Shown one piece after another: positions 1 to 7,485 of a DNA stretch of 26,530 nucleotides (the stretch's first letter is position 1; each line of letters opens with the position of its first letter). Where the stretch lies: contig CAVCIY010000005.1 of NCBI GenBank assembly GCA_963602445.1, positions 1 to 26,530 of the forward strand, given 5' to 3'. The stretch is from Alangreenwoodia sp963602445 (GTDB lineage Bacteria; Bacillota; Clostridia; Peptostreptococcales; Anaerovoracaceae). A program made the translations under genes and the position numbers. Under the pieces are notes generated by a model that saw only the letters and a list, made by a program, of their open reading frames with translations, was not told the origin of the DNA and searched no databases.

Positions 1-1397
1 ACGAAGCCCGTAGGAACGAAGCCCCTAGGAATGAAGCCCGTAGGAACGAAGCCCCTAGGAATGAAGCCCCTAGGAATGAAATTCGCAGGAACGAGGCTCG
101 CCAAAAGATAAAACGCAAGCGCCGCAGAGAGGGAATAGCACTGATCGCTACATTTTTAGTTGCGCTTATACTTTTCGTCACGCTTATTTCGTGCACAGTT
201 ACGCATATATCGGGATCACTTTCGGGAGAAGGCTCGAAAGCTTCCAAAAAGTCAGAAACCGTCGAAATAAACATGCTTTGCGTGGGCGACGTAATGGCAC
301 ATCAGCCGAATATCAGAGCCGCACTCACCGCCGGCGGCGGAAGCCAATATGATTTCTCCGATGTTTTCGAGCTGACAAAGCCGTACATTGAAGAAGCCGA
401 CGTGGCTATGTGCAATGTTGAGACGACATTCGGCGGCGGAGAGCCTTCAGGTTATCCGTTATTTTGCGCACCTGACGAACTGGCTGCAAATCTCAAGGAT
501 GCCGGATTTGATGTAGCCTTTACGAGCAACAACCACATGATGGATACCGGTTTTGACGGAATGCAGCGCACGCTCGAGATTCTGCGCGGACAGGGCTTTG
601 TGACTGCGGGAAGCCGCTATGACGGCGAAGACAGATGGTCGATCATAGAAGTAAAGGGAGTAAAGATCGGACTTGTTGCATACACTTACGAAACCACGGG
701 TTCAGCCGGAGACACAGTATCCATTAATGGCAATAATATATCTGACGAATCCGCAAATCTCATAAATTCCTTCAATTATAACGAGATTGATACAGATATA
801 GAGAAAATGGGTCAAGACATAAAGGATGCCGAGGCTGCCGGAGCAGATATTATAGTTGCATACATGCATTGGGGCACAGAATATCAAAGACAGCCGTCGG
901 ACGACGATAAATATATCGCACAATCTCTGGCAGACTTGGGCGCAGACGTAATATTTGCGTCTCATCCGCACGTAGTGCAGCCGATAGATATTATCCAATC
1001 ATCATCGGGAAAGAATGTGCCTGTTTATTATTCGATGGGCAACTTCATATCGAACCAGCGCCAGGAAACGCTGAAAAATCGTTATACTGAGCAGGGACTT
1101 ATGGCAATGGTGACGCTTACTGTTGACACAGATTCAGACGAGGTCAAAAGCGGAACAGCAAAGACTCTTCCTACATGGGTTGACAAATACGGCAGCTCTG
1201 TAAAGTATGCCGTTATACCTCTTGATGAGAATTTCGAGACATGCGACGTCCTCAGCGTATCAGGGCATCTTTCGAGGGCACAGCAAGGCCTTGACGACGT
1301 GACCGAACTTGTGGGCGCAGATTATCTGAACGGCGTATCTTTCGATAATACCGCTTCCGCATCAGATACAGAAAGCGAGAGCAACAAAAAATCATAA
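1..1397 (+). CDS. CapA-family (poly-gamma-glutamate synthesis type) membrane-anchored protein, 5' partial
   Basis: The reading frame is open from base 3 to the stop at 1395-1397 and has no in-frame ATG, GTG or TTG before 273, so the true start lies left of the window and the ATG at 273 is internal. The visible protein has an N-terminal tail of EARRN/EAPRN pentapeptide repeats, a very basic stretch, one hydrophobic helix (about bases 136-201), a short Ser/Lys linker, then the CapA domain. CapA motifs seen are GDVMAHQPN, NVETTFGG, TSNNHMMD, MHWGTEY, SHPHVVQP and SMGNF, which belong to a calcineurin-like metallophosphatase fold. Family members take part in capsule or poly-gamma-glutamate export; many are of unknown function. 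The topology predicts a cytoplasmic tail and an extracellular domain. No other capsule gene is visible here, so the substrate is unknown. Confidence 0.88.
   Translation, partial: EARRNEAPRNEARRNEAPRNEAPRNEIRRNEARQKIKRKRRREGIALIATFLVALILFVTLISCTVTHISGSLSGEGSKASKKSETVEINMLCVGDVMAHQPNIRAALTAGGGSQYDFSDVFELTKPYIEEADVAMCNVETTFGGGEPSGYPLFCAPDELAANLKDAGFDVAFTSNNHMMDTGFDGMQRTLEILRGQGFVTAGSRYDGEDRWSIIEVKGVKIGLVAYTYETTGSAGDTVSINGNNISDESANLINSFNYNEIDTDIEKMGQDIKDAEAAGADIIVAYMHWGTEYQRQPSDDDKYIAQSLADLGADVIFASHPHVVQPIDIIQSSSGKNVPVYYSMGNFISNQRQETLKNRYTEQGLMAMVTLTVDTDSDEVKSGTAKTLPTWVDKYGSSVKYAVIPLDENFETCDVLSVSGHLSRAQQGLDDVTELVGADYLNGVSFDNTASASDTESESNKKS
3..107 (+). repeat. 15-bp in-frame tandem repeat coding pentapeptides
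   Basis: Seven units of 15 bp start at 3, 18, 33, 48, 63, 78 and 93. The first five are nearly identical (unit gaagcccgtaggaac) and the last two are degenerate. They encode E-A-R/P-R-N repeats in the cytoplasmic tail of the CapA-type protein and probably continue beyond the left edge. Confidence 0.9.
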
Positions 1398-1410
1398 TAT
1401 TGCAAGACAT

Positions 1411-1623
1411 GCGGGAGTTTTGAAATAAGCAGAAGTCCCGAATAGCGAAGCTCGGGAAGTTGCGGAATAGCGAAACGTACGCGAGGCCGCGGAATAGCAA
1501 AGCTCACGGAAATCGCGGAATAATGAGATTTGCGAGGTCGTGAAATAGCAAAGCTCGGGAAGTTGCGAAATACCGAAACGAACGCGAAGCCGCGGAATAG
1601 CGAAGCTCGGGAAGTTACAGAAT
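1411..1623. repeat. Degenerate 25-27 bp tandem repeat in the spacer before the M20 peptidase
   Basis: The whole spacer between the CapA-type gene and the peptidase is made of about seven degenerate units beginning with variants of cggaatagcgaa. Two subtypes alternate, one ending in gctcgggaagtt and one in acgcgaggccg, so there is a higher-order period of about 52 bp. No gene, promoter or terminator was recognised inside it. Confidence 0.75.
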
Positions 1624-1660
1624 TTTCAAAACACACGAACGAAAAAGGGGTACGAAAGAC

Positions 1661-3313
1661 ATGGACAAAAATGTAATTTTTGAGAAAATAGATTCTTTTA
1701 GGGAAGAGATGGTAAGAGATCTTCAGTCGCTGATCCGGTGTCGGAGCGTACTTGAGGATGCTGCTGACGGTGCACCATTTGGAGAGGGTGTGGCGAAAGC
1801 TTACGACACTATGATGAAGATGGCTAAGCGTGAAGGTTTTGAAGTTTGTGATTTTGACGGCTACGGCGGTCATATAGATTTCTGTGAAGCCTCAAAAGAC
1901 AGCGGATTACTTGCAAATGACAACATCTTTGGTATTCTTTGTCATCTGGACGTAGTATCTGAGGGCAGCGGCTGGACACACGAACCTTTTTCCGGCGAAA
2001 TCATTGACGGCACGATGTACGGACGAGGAACACTTGACGACAAGGGACCTACCATTGCGGCATTTTATGCGATGAAAGCGTTGAAAGACTGTGGAGTTGA
2101 GCCTGCGGGGAAAATCAGGATGATTATAGGTCTTGATGAAGAGACGAAGAGCGCCGGCATGGAATATTATAAGGAACACGTGGACAGACTGCCGGACAAG
2201 TCGATCGTGCCTGATTCTGATTTTCCGCTCATACAGGGCGAAAAGGGAATCATGATTTTCGACATCGCTCAGAAAATCACAGATGCCGGGAAATCGGCAA
2301 AAGGCATGAAATTGTCAGGTGCGAAGAAAATGGCAAGTACTGAAAAAATGGCAAGTGGTGAGATGCTTCCGGGCGCAGAGCTGAAGCCGGGTGAGCACAA
2401 AATGCATCTTATAGATATTTCCGGCGGAAATGCCGCCAATATGGTACCGGATTTTGCGTCGGCAAGGATCACACCTTCAATAATATATAAATCACAAAAC
2501 GAAAATCGAAGCGCAAATGAAATGCTCGGTGAAGATGAAAAAAAGCTTATCGACAGTATTGCTGCGATTCTTTCAAAGATGGCAGATGTTTCTGTCGAGG
2601 ACGATGAGATTGTCGTGAAATGTTTCGGAAAATCTGCGCATGGAGCGATGCCGCTGAAAGGGAAAAATGCAATATCAAAGCTGATGAAAGTTCTCGGAAG
2701 TATAGAATTTGACGCCAAAGAGATTAATGATCTCATCAAATTTTATAATGAAAAAATCGGCAGCGAAATAAACGGGGAAAAAATCGGTCTCGGACATATT
2801 AAGGATGACATTTCCGGAGATATCATATGGAATACGGGCATGATAAAGTATATTAAAGCAGGCGAAGCTGACAAGACCTGTAAAGTAATTGAAGCGGACG
2901 AAGCTGACGAAACCGAAACCGACAAGATCATTCTTACGGTGAATGTCAGAGTCCCGGTAACTTTCAGCGACCGAGATGTATTTGATGTGCTCAGGCCTCA
3001 GCTTGCTTTGATGGGAGCAACCACGGAAAATGTGATATATAAGCCGTCATTATATTTTGACAGCGAAAATGAAACAGTGAAGATTTTGCTGGATGTCTAT
3101 AGGGAAAATACAAACGACAACGAAACGGAGCCTCTTGTGATAGGCGGCGGCACTTACGCAAGAGAAATTCCGAATGCGATAGCATTTGGCGCACTTTATC
3201 CGGGCGATCCCGACATCATGCATGAGGCAGACGAGTGCGTAAAAATCGACAGACTTGTGCAGACAACAAAAATATATGCCGATGCACTTCTCAGACTCGC
3301 GGTCGGAAGATAG
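1661..3313 (+). CDS. M20-family dipeptidase, PepV/Sapep-like
   Basis: A zinc-dependent aminoacyl-dipeptidase of the M20 family, expected in the cytoplasm, where it would cleave dipeptides from peptide uptake. Family residues are in place: H95 and D97 (CHLDVV), D126/D127 (GTLDDKGP), the catalytic and metal pair E160/E161 (DEET), D185 in PDSDFP, and H521 in the C-terminal DIMHEADE motif. At 550 aa it is longer than usual for PepV relatives (about 460-480 aa). The excess lies mainly around residues 209-245, a Lys/Met/Ala/Ser-rich stretch with internal repeats (KKMAST, EKMASG), and in a Glu/Asp/Ala-rich stretch near 400-420. The start at 1661 has an AAGGGG site about 10 nt upstream. It stands alone. 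Its last codons are duplicated downstream as part of a 73-bp repeat. The exact substrate is unknown. Confidence 0.9.
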   Translation: MDKNVIFEKIDSFREEMVRDLQSLIRCRSVLEDAADGAPFGEGVAKAYDTMMKMAKREGFEVCDFDGYGGHIDFCEASKDSGLLANDNIFGILCHLDVVSEGSGWTHEPFSGEIIDGTMYGRGTLDDKGPTIAAFYAMKALKDCGVEPAGKIRMIIGLDEETKSAGMEYYKEHVDRLPDKSIVPDSDFPLIQGEKGIMIFDIAQKITDAGKSAKGMKLSGAKKMASTEKMASGEMLPGAELKPGEHKMHLIDISGGNAANMVPDFASARITPSIIYKSQNENRSANEMLGEDEKKLIDSIAAILSKMADVSVEDDEIVVKCFGKSAHGAMPLKGKNAISKLMKVLGSIEFDAKEINDLIKFYNEKIGSEINGEKIGLGHIKDDISGDIIWNTGMIKYIKAGEADKTCKVIEADEADETETDKIILTVNVRVPVTFSDRDVFDVLRPQLALMGATTENVIYKPSLYFDSENETVKILLDVYRENTNDNETEPLVIGGGTYAREIPNAIAFGALYPGDPDIMHEADECVKIDRLVQTTKIYADALLRLAVGR

Positions 3314-3535
3314 AATGCCCGTTTTCGCAAGGCCTGCGGCTGCGAAATAAAATGCGGCATTTCAAAGGTTTGCGGTCAGGAAGTAGAAAGCTTGTTTCCG
3401 CAAGGCCTGCGGCTGCGAAATAAAATGCAGCATTTTAAAGATTTGAGTTCAGGAAGTAAAAAGCTTGTTTCCGCAAGACTTGTGGTTGCGAAATAAAATG
3501 CGACATTTCAAAGGTTTGCGGTCAGAAGACAAAAG
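3299..3535. repeat. 73-bp tandem repeat that includes the 3' end of the peptidase gene
   Basis: Units start at 3299, 3372, 3445 and 3518 at an exact 73-bp step; the last is partial. Unit 1 contains the final codons and TAG stop of the peptidase (gcggtcggaagatag), and unit 2 carries the matching gcggtcaggaagtag. Each unit also holds small inverted repeats, such as ccgca/tgcgg and aaatgc/gcattt. The array fills the spacer up to the tsaE control region. Confidence 0.9.
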
Positions 3536-3550
3536 ACTCAATGATTGAGT
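3536..3550. promoter_or_regulatory. Inverted repeat just upstream of the tsaE ribosome binding site
   Basis: The sequence ACTCAATGATTGAGT is a perfect 6-bp inverted repeat around a 3-nt centre. It ends 5 nt before the Shine-Dalgarno sequence of tsaE. It could be an operator or a small mRNA hairpin near the initiation region. It matches no operator I know. Confidence 0.35.
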
Positions 3551-3555
3551 AATGT

Positions 3556-3574
3556 AAGGGAGGAATGAAGCTTG
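3556..3574 (+). promoter_or_regulatory. Ribosome binding site and forced TTG start of tsaE
   Basis: AAGGGAGG at 3556-3563 lies 8 nt before TTG at 3572. An in-frame TGA at 3566-3568 excludes any earlier start. The tempting ATG at 3565 is in another frame and only 1 nt from the Shine-Dalgarno sequence. The TTG start is therefore well supported. Confidence 0.85.
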
Positions 3575-3991
3575 CTCTTAAAGATAAAAAATGAACAGGA
3601 GACATTCAGGTTCGGGAAAGCATTATCCGCGCAGCTGATGCCGGGAGACATTGTCTGCCTTGTAGGCGATCTGGGCACAGGAAAGACCGCTCTTACAAAA
3701 GCAATCGCTCAGGGACTCGGAGTCAGTGAGACGATAATAAGCCCGACGTTCAACATAGTGAAAGAGTACCACTCCGGAAGGATTCCGCTTTATCATTTTG
3801 ATGTATACCGCCTTGGCAGCCCCGAGGAACTGTTTGAAATCGGAGCACGTGATTATTTCAATGGAAACGGCGTGTGTGTCATCGAATGGGCTGATATGAT
3901 AATGAATGAAATACCGGCCGGAAGTAAATTGATAAAAATCAGCTACGGGGAAAATGAGGGCGAAAGACTGTACGAAATAAGCACAATTTAG
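3572..3991 (+). CDS. tsaE: tRNA t6A37 biosynthesis ATPase TsaE
   Basis: TsaE is the ATPase that works with TsaB and TsaD in transferring threonylcarbamoyl to A37 of tRNAs reading ANN codons. The 139-aa length is normal. It has a Walker A motif at residues 32-39 (GDLGTGKT), the family motif SPTFNIVKEY from residue 57, HFDVYRL and VIEWAD. The protein starts with TTG. It is the first gene of the tsaE, tsaB-rimI, tsaD cluster, although 228 bp of repeat-filled spacer separates it from the next gene. No promoter was recognised. Confidence 0.95.
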   Translation: MLLKIKNEQETFRFGKALSAQLMPGDIVCLVGDLGTGKTALTKAIAQGLGVSETIISPTFNIVKEYHSGRIPLYHFDVYRLGSPEELFEIGARDYFNGNGVCVIEWADMIMNEIPAGSKLIKISYGENEGERLYEISTI

Positions 3992-4059
3992 CCGTCAAAA
4001 ACCGCCGAAAACCGTCGAAAAGTACAGAAAAACGCAGAAAAAACGAAAAATGAATGCGG

Positions 4060-4185
4060 CCTGCGATATGCGGATAGGAGCAGACACGAACGCGTAAGGT
4101 TTGCGGCAAGAGCAGACACGGGAAAACGAATGCAGAATGTTTGCGGCAAGAGCAGACACGGGAAAACGAACGCGTGAGGTCTGAG
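4060..4185. repeat. 40-bp tandem repeat in the tsaE-tsaB spacer
   Basis: The element ttgcggcaagagcagacacg occurs at 4101 and again at 4141 at an exact 40-bp step, with a partial related copy upstream (gagcagacacgaacgcg from about 4078). The spacer upstream of it (3992-4055) is a run of short, A-rich near-repeats such as ccgtcgaaaa. No gene is seen in the spacer. Confidence 0.8.
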
Positions 4186-4219
4186 ACAAAAATAGACAAA
4201 GAAAGACAGAAAAGACATT

Positions 4220-5917
4220 ATGAAGATACTTACTATAGATACATCCGGTGAGTTTGCGACCGTAACGGTAACGGACACTGACTCAAAAAAGACGGTGACT
4301 GAGGTTTCACATGATGTGATGAGTCATTTGAGACTTCTCATTCCTATGATACAGAAAGCACTTGATAAAGCCGGGATAAAAAAAGAAGAAATTACACATA
4401 TAGCAGCAGCAGTAGGCCCGGGATCTTTTACGGGGATACGTATCGGACTTGCAACGGCAAAAGTCATGGCACAAATGATGAATCTGCCGATTATACCGCT
4501 TTCATCACTGGAAATTTACGCATATGCAGATTACACAAGTCGTGACGAGAATATGAGAGTAACGGTGCTTTCTGAAGGCGCCGCTGCGGAATGTACGGCT
4601 GCGGAATGTACGGCTGTGGAAGGCATCGCTGCTGAAGGCGCCGCTGCGAAAGATACAGCTTCGGAAAATACATACGAAAAAACAGTTATCGTTCCTATGA
4701 TCAATGCAAGACACGGCAACGTCTTCGCATCCGCTTATGTGACAAATACCGCATCAGCGTCGGCTTCAGAATCGCCGGCGCCTCTTGCAGCTTCGTCACC
4801 GGGGTCGGCTACAGAATCGCCGGCACCGACTGCGGCAACGTCTTCGGCACCGACACCTGCATCAACGCACGTGTCAGCGTCAGCTGCACTTCGTGCCACA
4901 GGAAAAGACTCAGGATATTCGCGGTTGATAGACGAAGACCTTTACAATACAAGAAATCTTGCGGAAAAGATAATTTCCGAAACGGATTGTAAAAAGATAA
5001 TCTTTACGGCGGACGCTTCAAATGAACCGTTTGAGTCGATATCAGCGACAGCGGCAGCGGTTGCTGCGGCGTCGGCTGCGGCGGCTGAAAGGTCCGAAAA
5101 ATCCGGAGCGTGCTGCTATGTCGTGACACTTTCCGAAGAGCAGCGTGCGCTTGCGCTTGCCGACATGGCAGTCGCCAAAGCGGCGGCAGGGAAGATATGC
5201 ACATACAACGAGATAAAGCCTGTCTATCTCAGGAAATCAGAAGCTGAAAGAAAGCTTGAAGAAAAGAGAGAGACTGAGAGAGCCGCCGCGCGGAAGGCGG
5301 CTGAAGAGACGATATTTGAGCTTCCTCCTGAAGACGAAGAAATTACATATCGCAATGCCGATGAAAGAGATGCTGAGGAGTTGGCTAAGCTCGATGCTCT
5401 TTGCTTCAAGACTGCGTGGAGCACGGAATCGTTTGACGGTGAGCTTGATCCGGCAAAGAATTCCGTTTATCGCGTTGCCGTGAACAGCCAAGGAAGTATA
5501 ATCGGCTTTGCGGGAGTCATGTGCATATTTGATGAAGGCGAGGTCAACAGAGTTGCGGTAAGTTCTCTTTACAGAGGCCGCAGAATCGCAGTAAAGCTCA
5601 TGGATGACATTATCAAAGCAGCAGAAGAAAAAGGTGTGAGAAAAATGTTTCTCGAAGTGAGGGAAGCAAATCGCACAGCTATTGCTCTTTATAAAGAAAA
5701 CGGATTTCGTGTTACGGGTAAGCGCGAAAATTATTATCGTGAGACAGGTGAAAATGCGCTGATGATGAAGCGCGAGAGCAAGGAATCGGGAAGTACGGTG
5801 AATTCAGGAAAAACGGCGGATTTGGAAAGTGTCGGAAATGCAGTTGATCCAGAAAACACGACGAATTCGGGGAGAGCGGCGGACTTCGAAAATGAAAAGG
5901 AGAGTGAGGAGAAATGA
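4220..5917 (+). CDS. tsaB: TsaB-RimI fusion: t6A synthesis partner joined to a ribosomal-protein-type N-acetyltransferase
   Basis: Residues 1 to about 345 are TsaB, the inactive ASKHA paralogue that pairs with TsaD: IDTSGEFATV at the N terminus, GPGSFTGIRIG at 66-76, PMINARHGNVFASAY from 159, and PVYLRKSEAERK from 334. A charged helical linker follows, then a GNAT domain (375-518) of RimI type with AWS, VREANRTAIALYKENGF and a terminal YYRETGENALMMKRE. Two low-complexity insertions break up TsaB: 15-bp repeats at residues 122-151 and an Ala/Ser/Pro/Thr stretch at about 177-225. A repetitive charged tail occupies 519-565. In the GNAT acetyl-CoA loop the usual (Q/R)xxGx(G/A) reads R-G-R-R-I-A, so the conserved glycine is arginine. 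The stop overlaps the tsaD start (ATGA, 5914-5917), which implies translational coupling. TsaB-RimI fusions are known in Firmicutes. Confidence 0.93.
   Translation: MKILTIDTSGEFATVTVTDTDSKKTVTEVSHDVMSHLRLLIPMIQKALDKAGIKKEEITHIAAAVGPGSFTGIRIGLATAKVMAQMMNLPIIPLSSLEIYAYADYTSRDENMRVTVLSEGAAAECTAAECTAVEGIAAEGAAAKDTASENTYEKTVIVPMINARHGNVFASAYVTNTASASASESPAPLAASSPGSATESPAPTAATSSAPTPASTHVSASAALRATGKDSGYSRLIDEDLYNTRNLAEKIISETDCKKIIFTADASNEPFESISATAAAVAAASAAAAERSEKSGACCYVVTLSEEQRALALADMAVAKAAAGKICTYNEIKPVYLRKSEAERKLEEKRETERAAARKAAEETIFELPPEDEEITYRNADERDAEELAKLDALCFKTAWSTESFDGELDPAKNSVYRVAVNSQGSIIGFAGVMCIFDEGEVNRVAVSSLYRGRRIAVKLMDDIIKAAEEKGVRKMFLEVREANRTAIALYKENGFRVTGKRENYYRETGENALMMKRESKESGSTVNSGKTADLESVGNAVDPENTTNSGRAADFENEKESEEK
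4583..4672 (+). repeat. 15-bp in-frame repeats inside tsaB
   Basis: Six units of 15 bp start at 4583, 4598, 4613, 4628, 4643 and 4658. The first two are identical (gctgcggaatgtacg) and the rest diverge. They encode an A-x-E-x-x pentapeptide. The array sits between the TsaB core strands and looks like a surface-loop expansion. Confidence 0.88.
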
Positions 5918-6930
5918 AAGACGGAAAATTTATCACTCTCGGAATAGAAAGCAGCTGCGATGAGACGGCTGCGGCAGTGCTTGCAGACGGAAGAAGTGTA
6001 CTTTCAAATATTATCTCATCGCAGATAGATATACATACTCTTTACGGCGGAGTGGTTCCGGAAATAGCATCAAGAAAGCATCTTGACAATATCAGCACAG
6101 TCATAGATCAGGCGCTTAGTAAAGCGGATGTGACAGCAGATGAGATCGACTTAATAGGCGTCACAAACGGGCCGGGACTTGCCGGCGCACTGATTATCGG
6201 AGTGGCGGCAGCAAAGGCTATGTCATTTGCAAAGGACATTCCGCTTGTAGGCGTACATCATTTGCATGGTCATATAAGCGCAAATTATATAGCGCAGCCG
6301 GATTTGGAGCCTCCATTTACGGCAGTTGTTGTTTCAGGAGGAAATACAGACATCATAGATGTGCGTGATTACAATGACTTGAAGCTTCTCGGAGCTACGA
6401 GGGACGATGCCGCAGGCGAAGCAATGGACAAAATCGCAAGAATACTCGGACTCGGTTATCCCGGCGGCCCGAAGATAGACAAGCTGGCAAAGGAAGGAAA
6501 TCCGCACGCATTCGAATTCAAGCGTGTTTTGCTCGAGAAGGGAAGCTATGATTTTAGCTTCAGCGGACTTAAGACAGCAGTTATAAATCACGTAAATTCC
6601 ATAAAGCAGAAGGGCGGGGAGATTAATAACGCCGACATTGCGGCAAGTTTCCAGCTCGCGGTTATGGAGGTTATTGTCACAAAGGCTGTGTCGGCCGCAA
6701 AGGAGTACGGCCGCACTTCGATAGCTCTTGCGGGCGGCGTGGCAGCAAACAGCCTTCTAAGAAATATGATGCAGGCAGCATGCGAAGAAAACAAAATATC
6801 ATTCTGCAGACCGGAGCCTGTCTTGTGCACAGACAACGCCGCCATGATAGCGTGCGCGGCCTATTACAAGTACAAAGACGGCTTCAGAGACGGCCCGATG
6901 CTCGACGCAAGCGCGGTACTCGACTTCTAA
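5914..6930 (+). CDS. tsaD: tRNA N6-threonylcarbamoyltransferase TsaD
   Basis: TsaD is the catalytic subunit that transfers the threonylcarbamoyl group from TC-AMP to A37 of tRNA. At 338 aa it is full length. It has GIESSCDETAAAV at the N terminus, the metal-binding HxxxH pair H116/H120 in HHLHGH, VVSGGNTDI, the long GEAMDKIARILGLGYPGGP motif, FSFSGLKTAV, LAGGVAANS, and D307 in CTDNAAMIA near the C terminus. It overlaps tsaB-rimI by 4 nt, so the two are co-translated and made in step, which fits a TsaBD heterodimer. Unlike its partner it carries no low-complexity insertion. Confidence 0.97.
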   Translation: MKDGKFITLGIESSCDETAAAVLADGRSVLSNIISSQIDIHTLYGGVVPEIASRKHLDNISTVIDQALSKADVTADEIDLIGVTNGPGLAGALIIGVAAAKAMSFAKDIPLVGVHHLHGHISANYIAQPDLEPPFTAVVVSGGNTDIIDVRDYNDLKLLGATRDDAAGEAMDKIARILGLGYPGGPKIDKLAKEGNPHAFEFKRVLLEKGSYDFSFSGLKTAVINHVNSIKQKGGEINNADIAASFQLAVMEVIVTKAVSAAKEYGRTSIALAGGVAANSLLRNMMQAACEENKISFCRPEPVLCTDNAAMIACAAYYKYKDGFRDGPMLDASAVLDF

Positions 6931-6938
6931 AGCAAAAT

Positions 6939-6984
6939 CCCCCTTAAGCAGCCAAGAATTTTTAAGCTTGCCTGCTTAAGGGGG
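6939..6984. terminator. Bidirectional terminator between tsaD and acpP
   Basis: The arms cccccttaagca (6939-6950) and tgcttaaggggg (6973-6984) form a 12-bp perfect stem. Both flanks are only moderately T-rich (actttg on the plus side, attttgcttt on the minus side). The position between the convergent ends of tsaD and acpP fits a shared terminator. Confidence 0.75.
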
Positions 6985-7027
6985 ACTTTGTAAAATCACA
7001 CTATGACGATTTTCGATTTTTTCGGTC

Positions 7028-7258
7028 TTACGATATCTTACTTTCAATATAGTCAACGATTTCACTGACGGTAGTGAGCTCGGATGCATCCTCGTCAGGG
7101 ACTTCAAATCCAAATTCTTCTTCGACAGCAAGGATGATTTCAACAGCGTCGAGCGAATCTGCGTCAAGATCGTTTATCAGATGAGAATTATAAGTGATCT
7201 TGTCTTCGTCCATCCGGAGCTGCTCTGCGATTATCTCCTTTACTCGATTAAATACCAT
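7028..7258 (-). CDS. acpP: Acyl carrier protein
   Basis: A 76-aa acidic protein of the classic ACP fold. The 4'-phosphopantetheine attachment serine is S35 in DADSLDAVEI. It carries growing acyl chains in type II fatty acid synthesis in the cytoplasm. The start is fixed by a GGGAGG site ending 8 nt upstream. It has its own promoter and no fab genes beside it here, so it forms a single-gene unit downstream of the ABC-F gene. Confidence 0.96.
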   Translation of the reverse strand: MVFNRVKEIIAEQLRMDEDKITYNSHLINDLDADSLDAVEIILAVEEEFGFEVPDEDASELTTVSEIVDYIESKIS

Positions 7259-7332
7259 AATTTAACCTCCCAAATAATAATGTCTTTCTCTATAATTTTT
7301 TTCCTTTGTTAAATTTATGCAATTACAGTCTT

Positions 7333-7361
7333 ATTATAGGTTCAAAATCCATGAATGGCAA
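7333..7361 (-). promoter_or_regulatory. Sigma-A type promoter of acpP
   Basis: On the minus strand, -35 TTGCCA (7361-7356) and -10 TATAAT (7338-7333) are separated by 17 bp. The -10 lies about 75 nt upstream of the acpP start. I see no FapR-like palindrome overlapping it. Confidence 0.8.
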
Positions 7362-7403
7362 CACTTTTTTGAATTATGCCTTTTTTGTGCTTGACATAAG
7401 CTT

Positions 7404-7485
7404 ACCGGCGGCCGCACACTGCCCGCATACCGACTCCTTACCGGCGGCCGCACACTGCCCGCATACCGACCCTTGCCGGCGGCCG
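7404..7485. repeat. 35-36 bp tandem repeat abutting the ABC-F stop codon
   Basis: The GC-rich element ccggcggccg recurs at 7405, 7441 and 7476. The first two copies share the full unit with cacactgcccgcataccgac. The third copy runs directly into the stop codon of the ABC-F gene (TAG, minus strand, 7488-7486). Confidence 0.88.

Noticed and set aside
1322..1873. A 183-codon open frame on the minus strand
   Set aside because: It is built largely from the 25-27 bp spacer repeats and overlaps two real genes.
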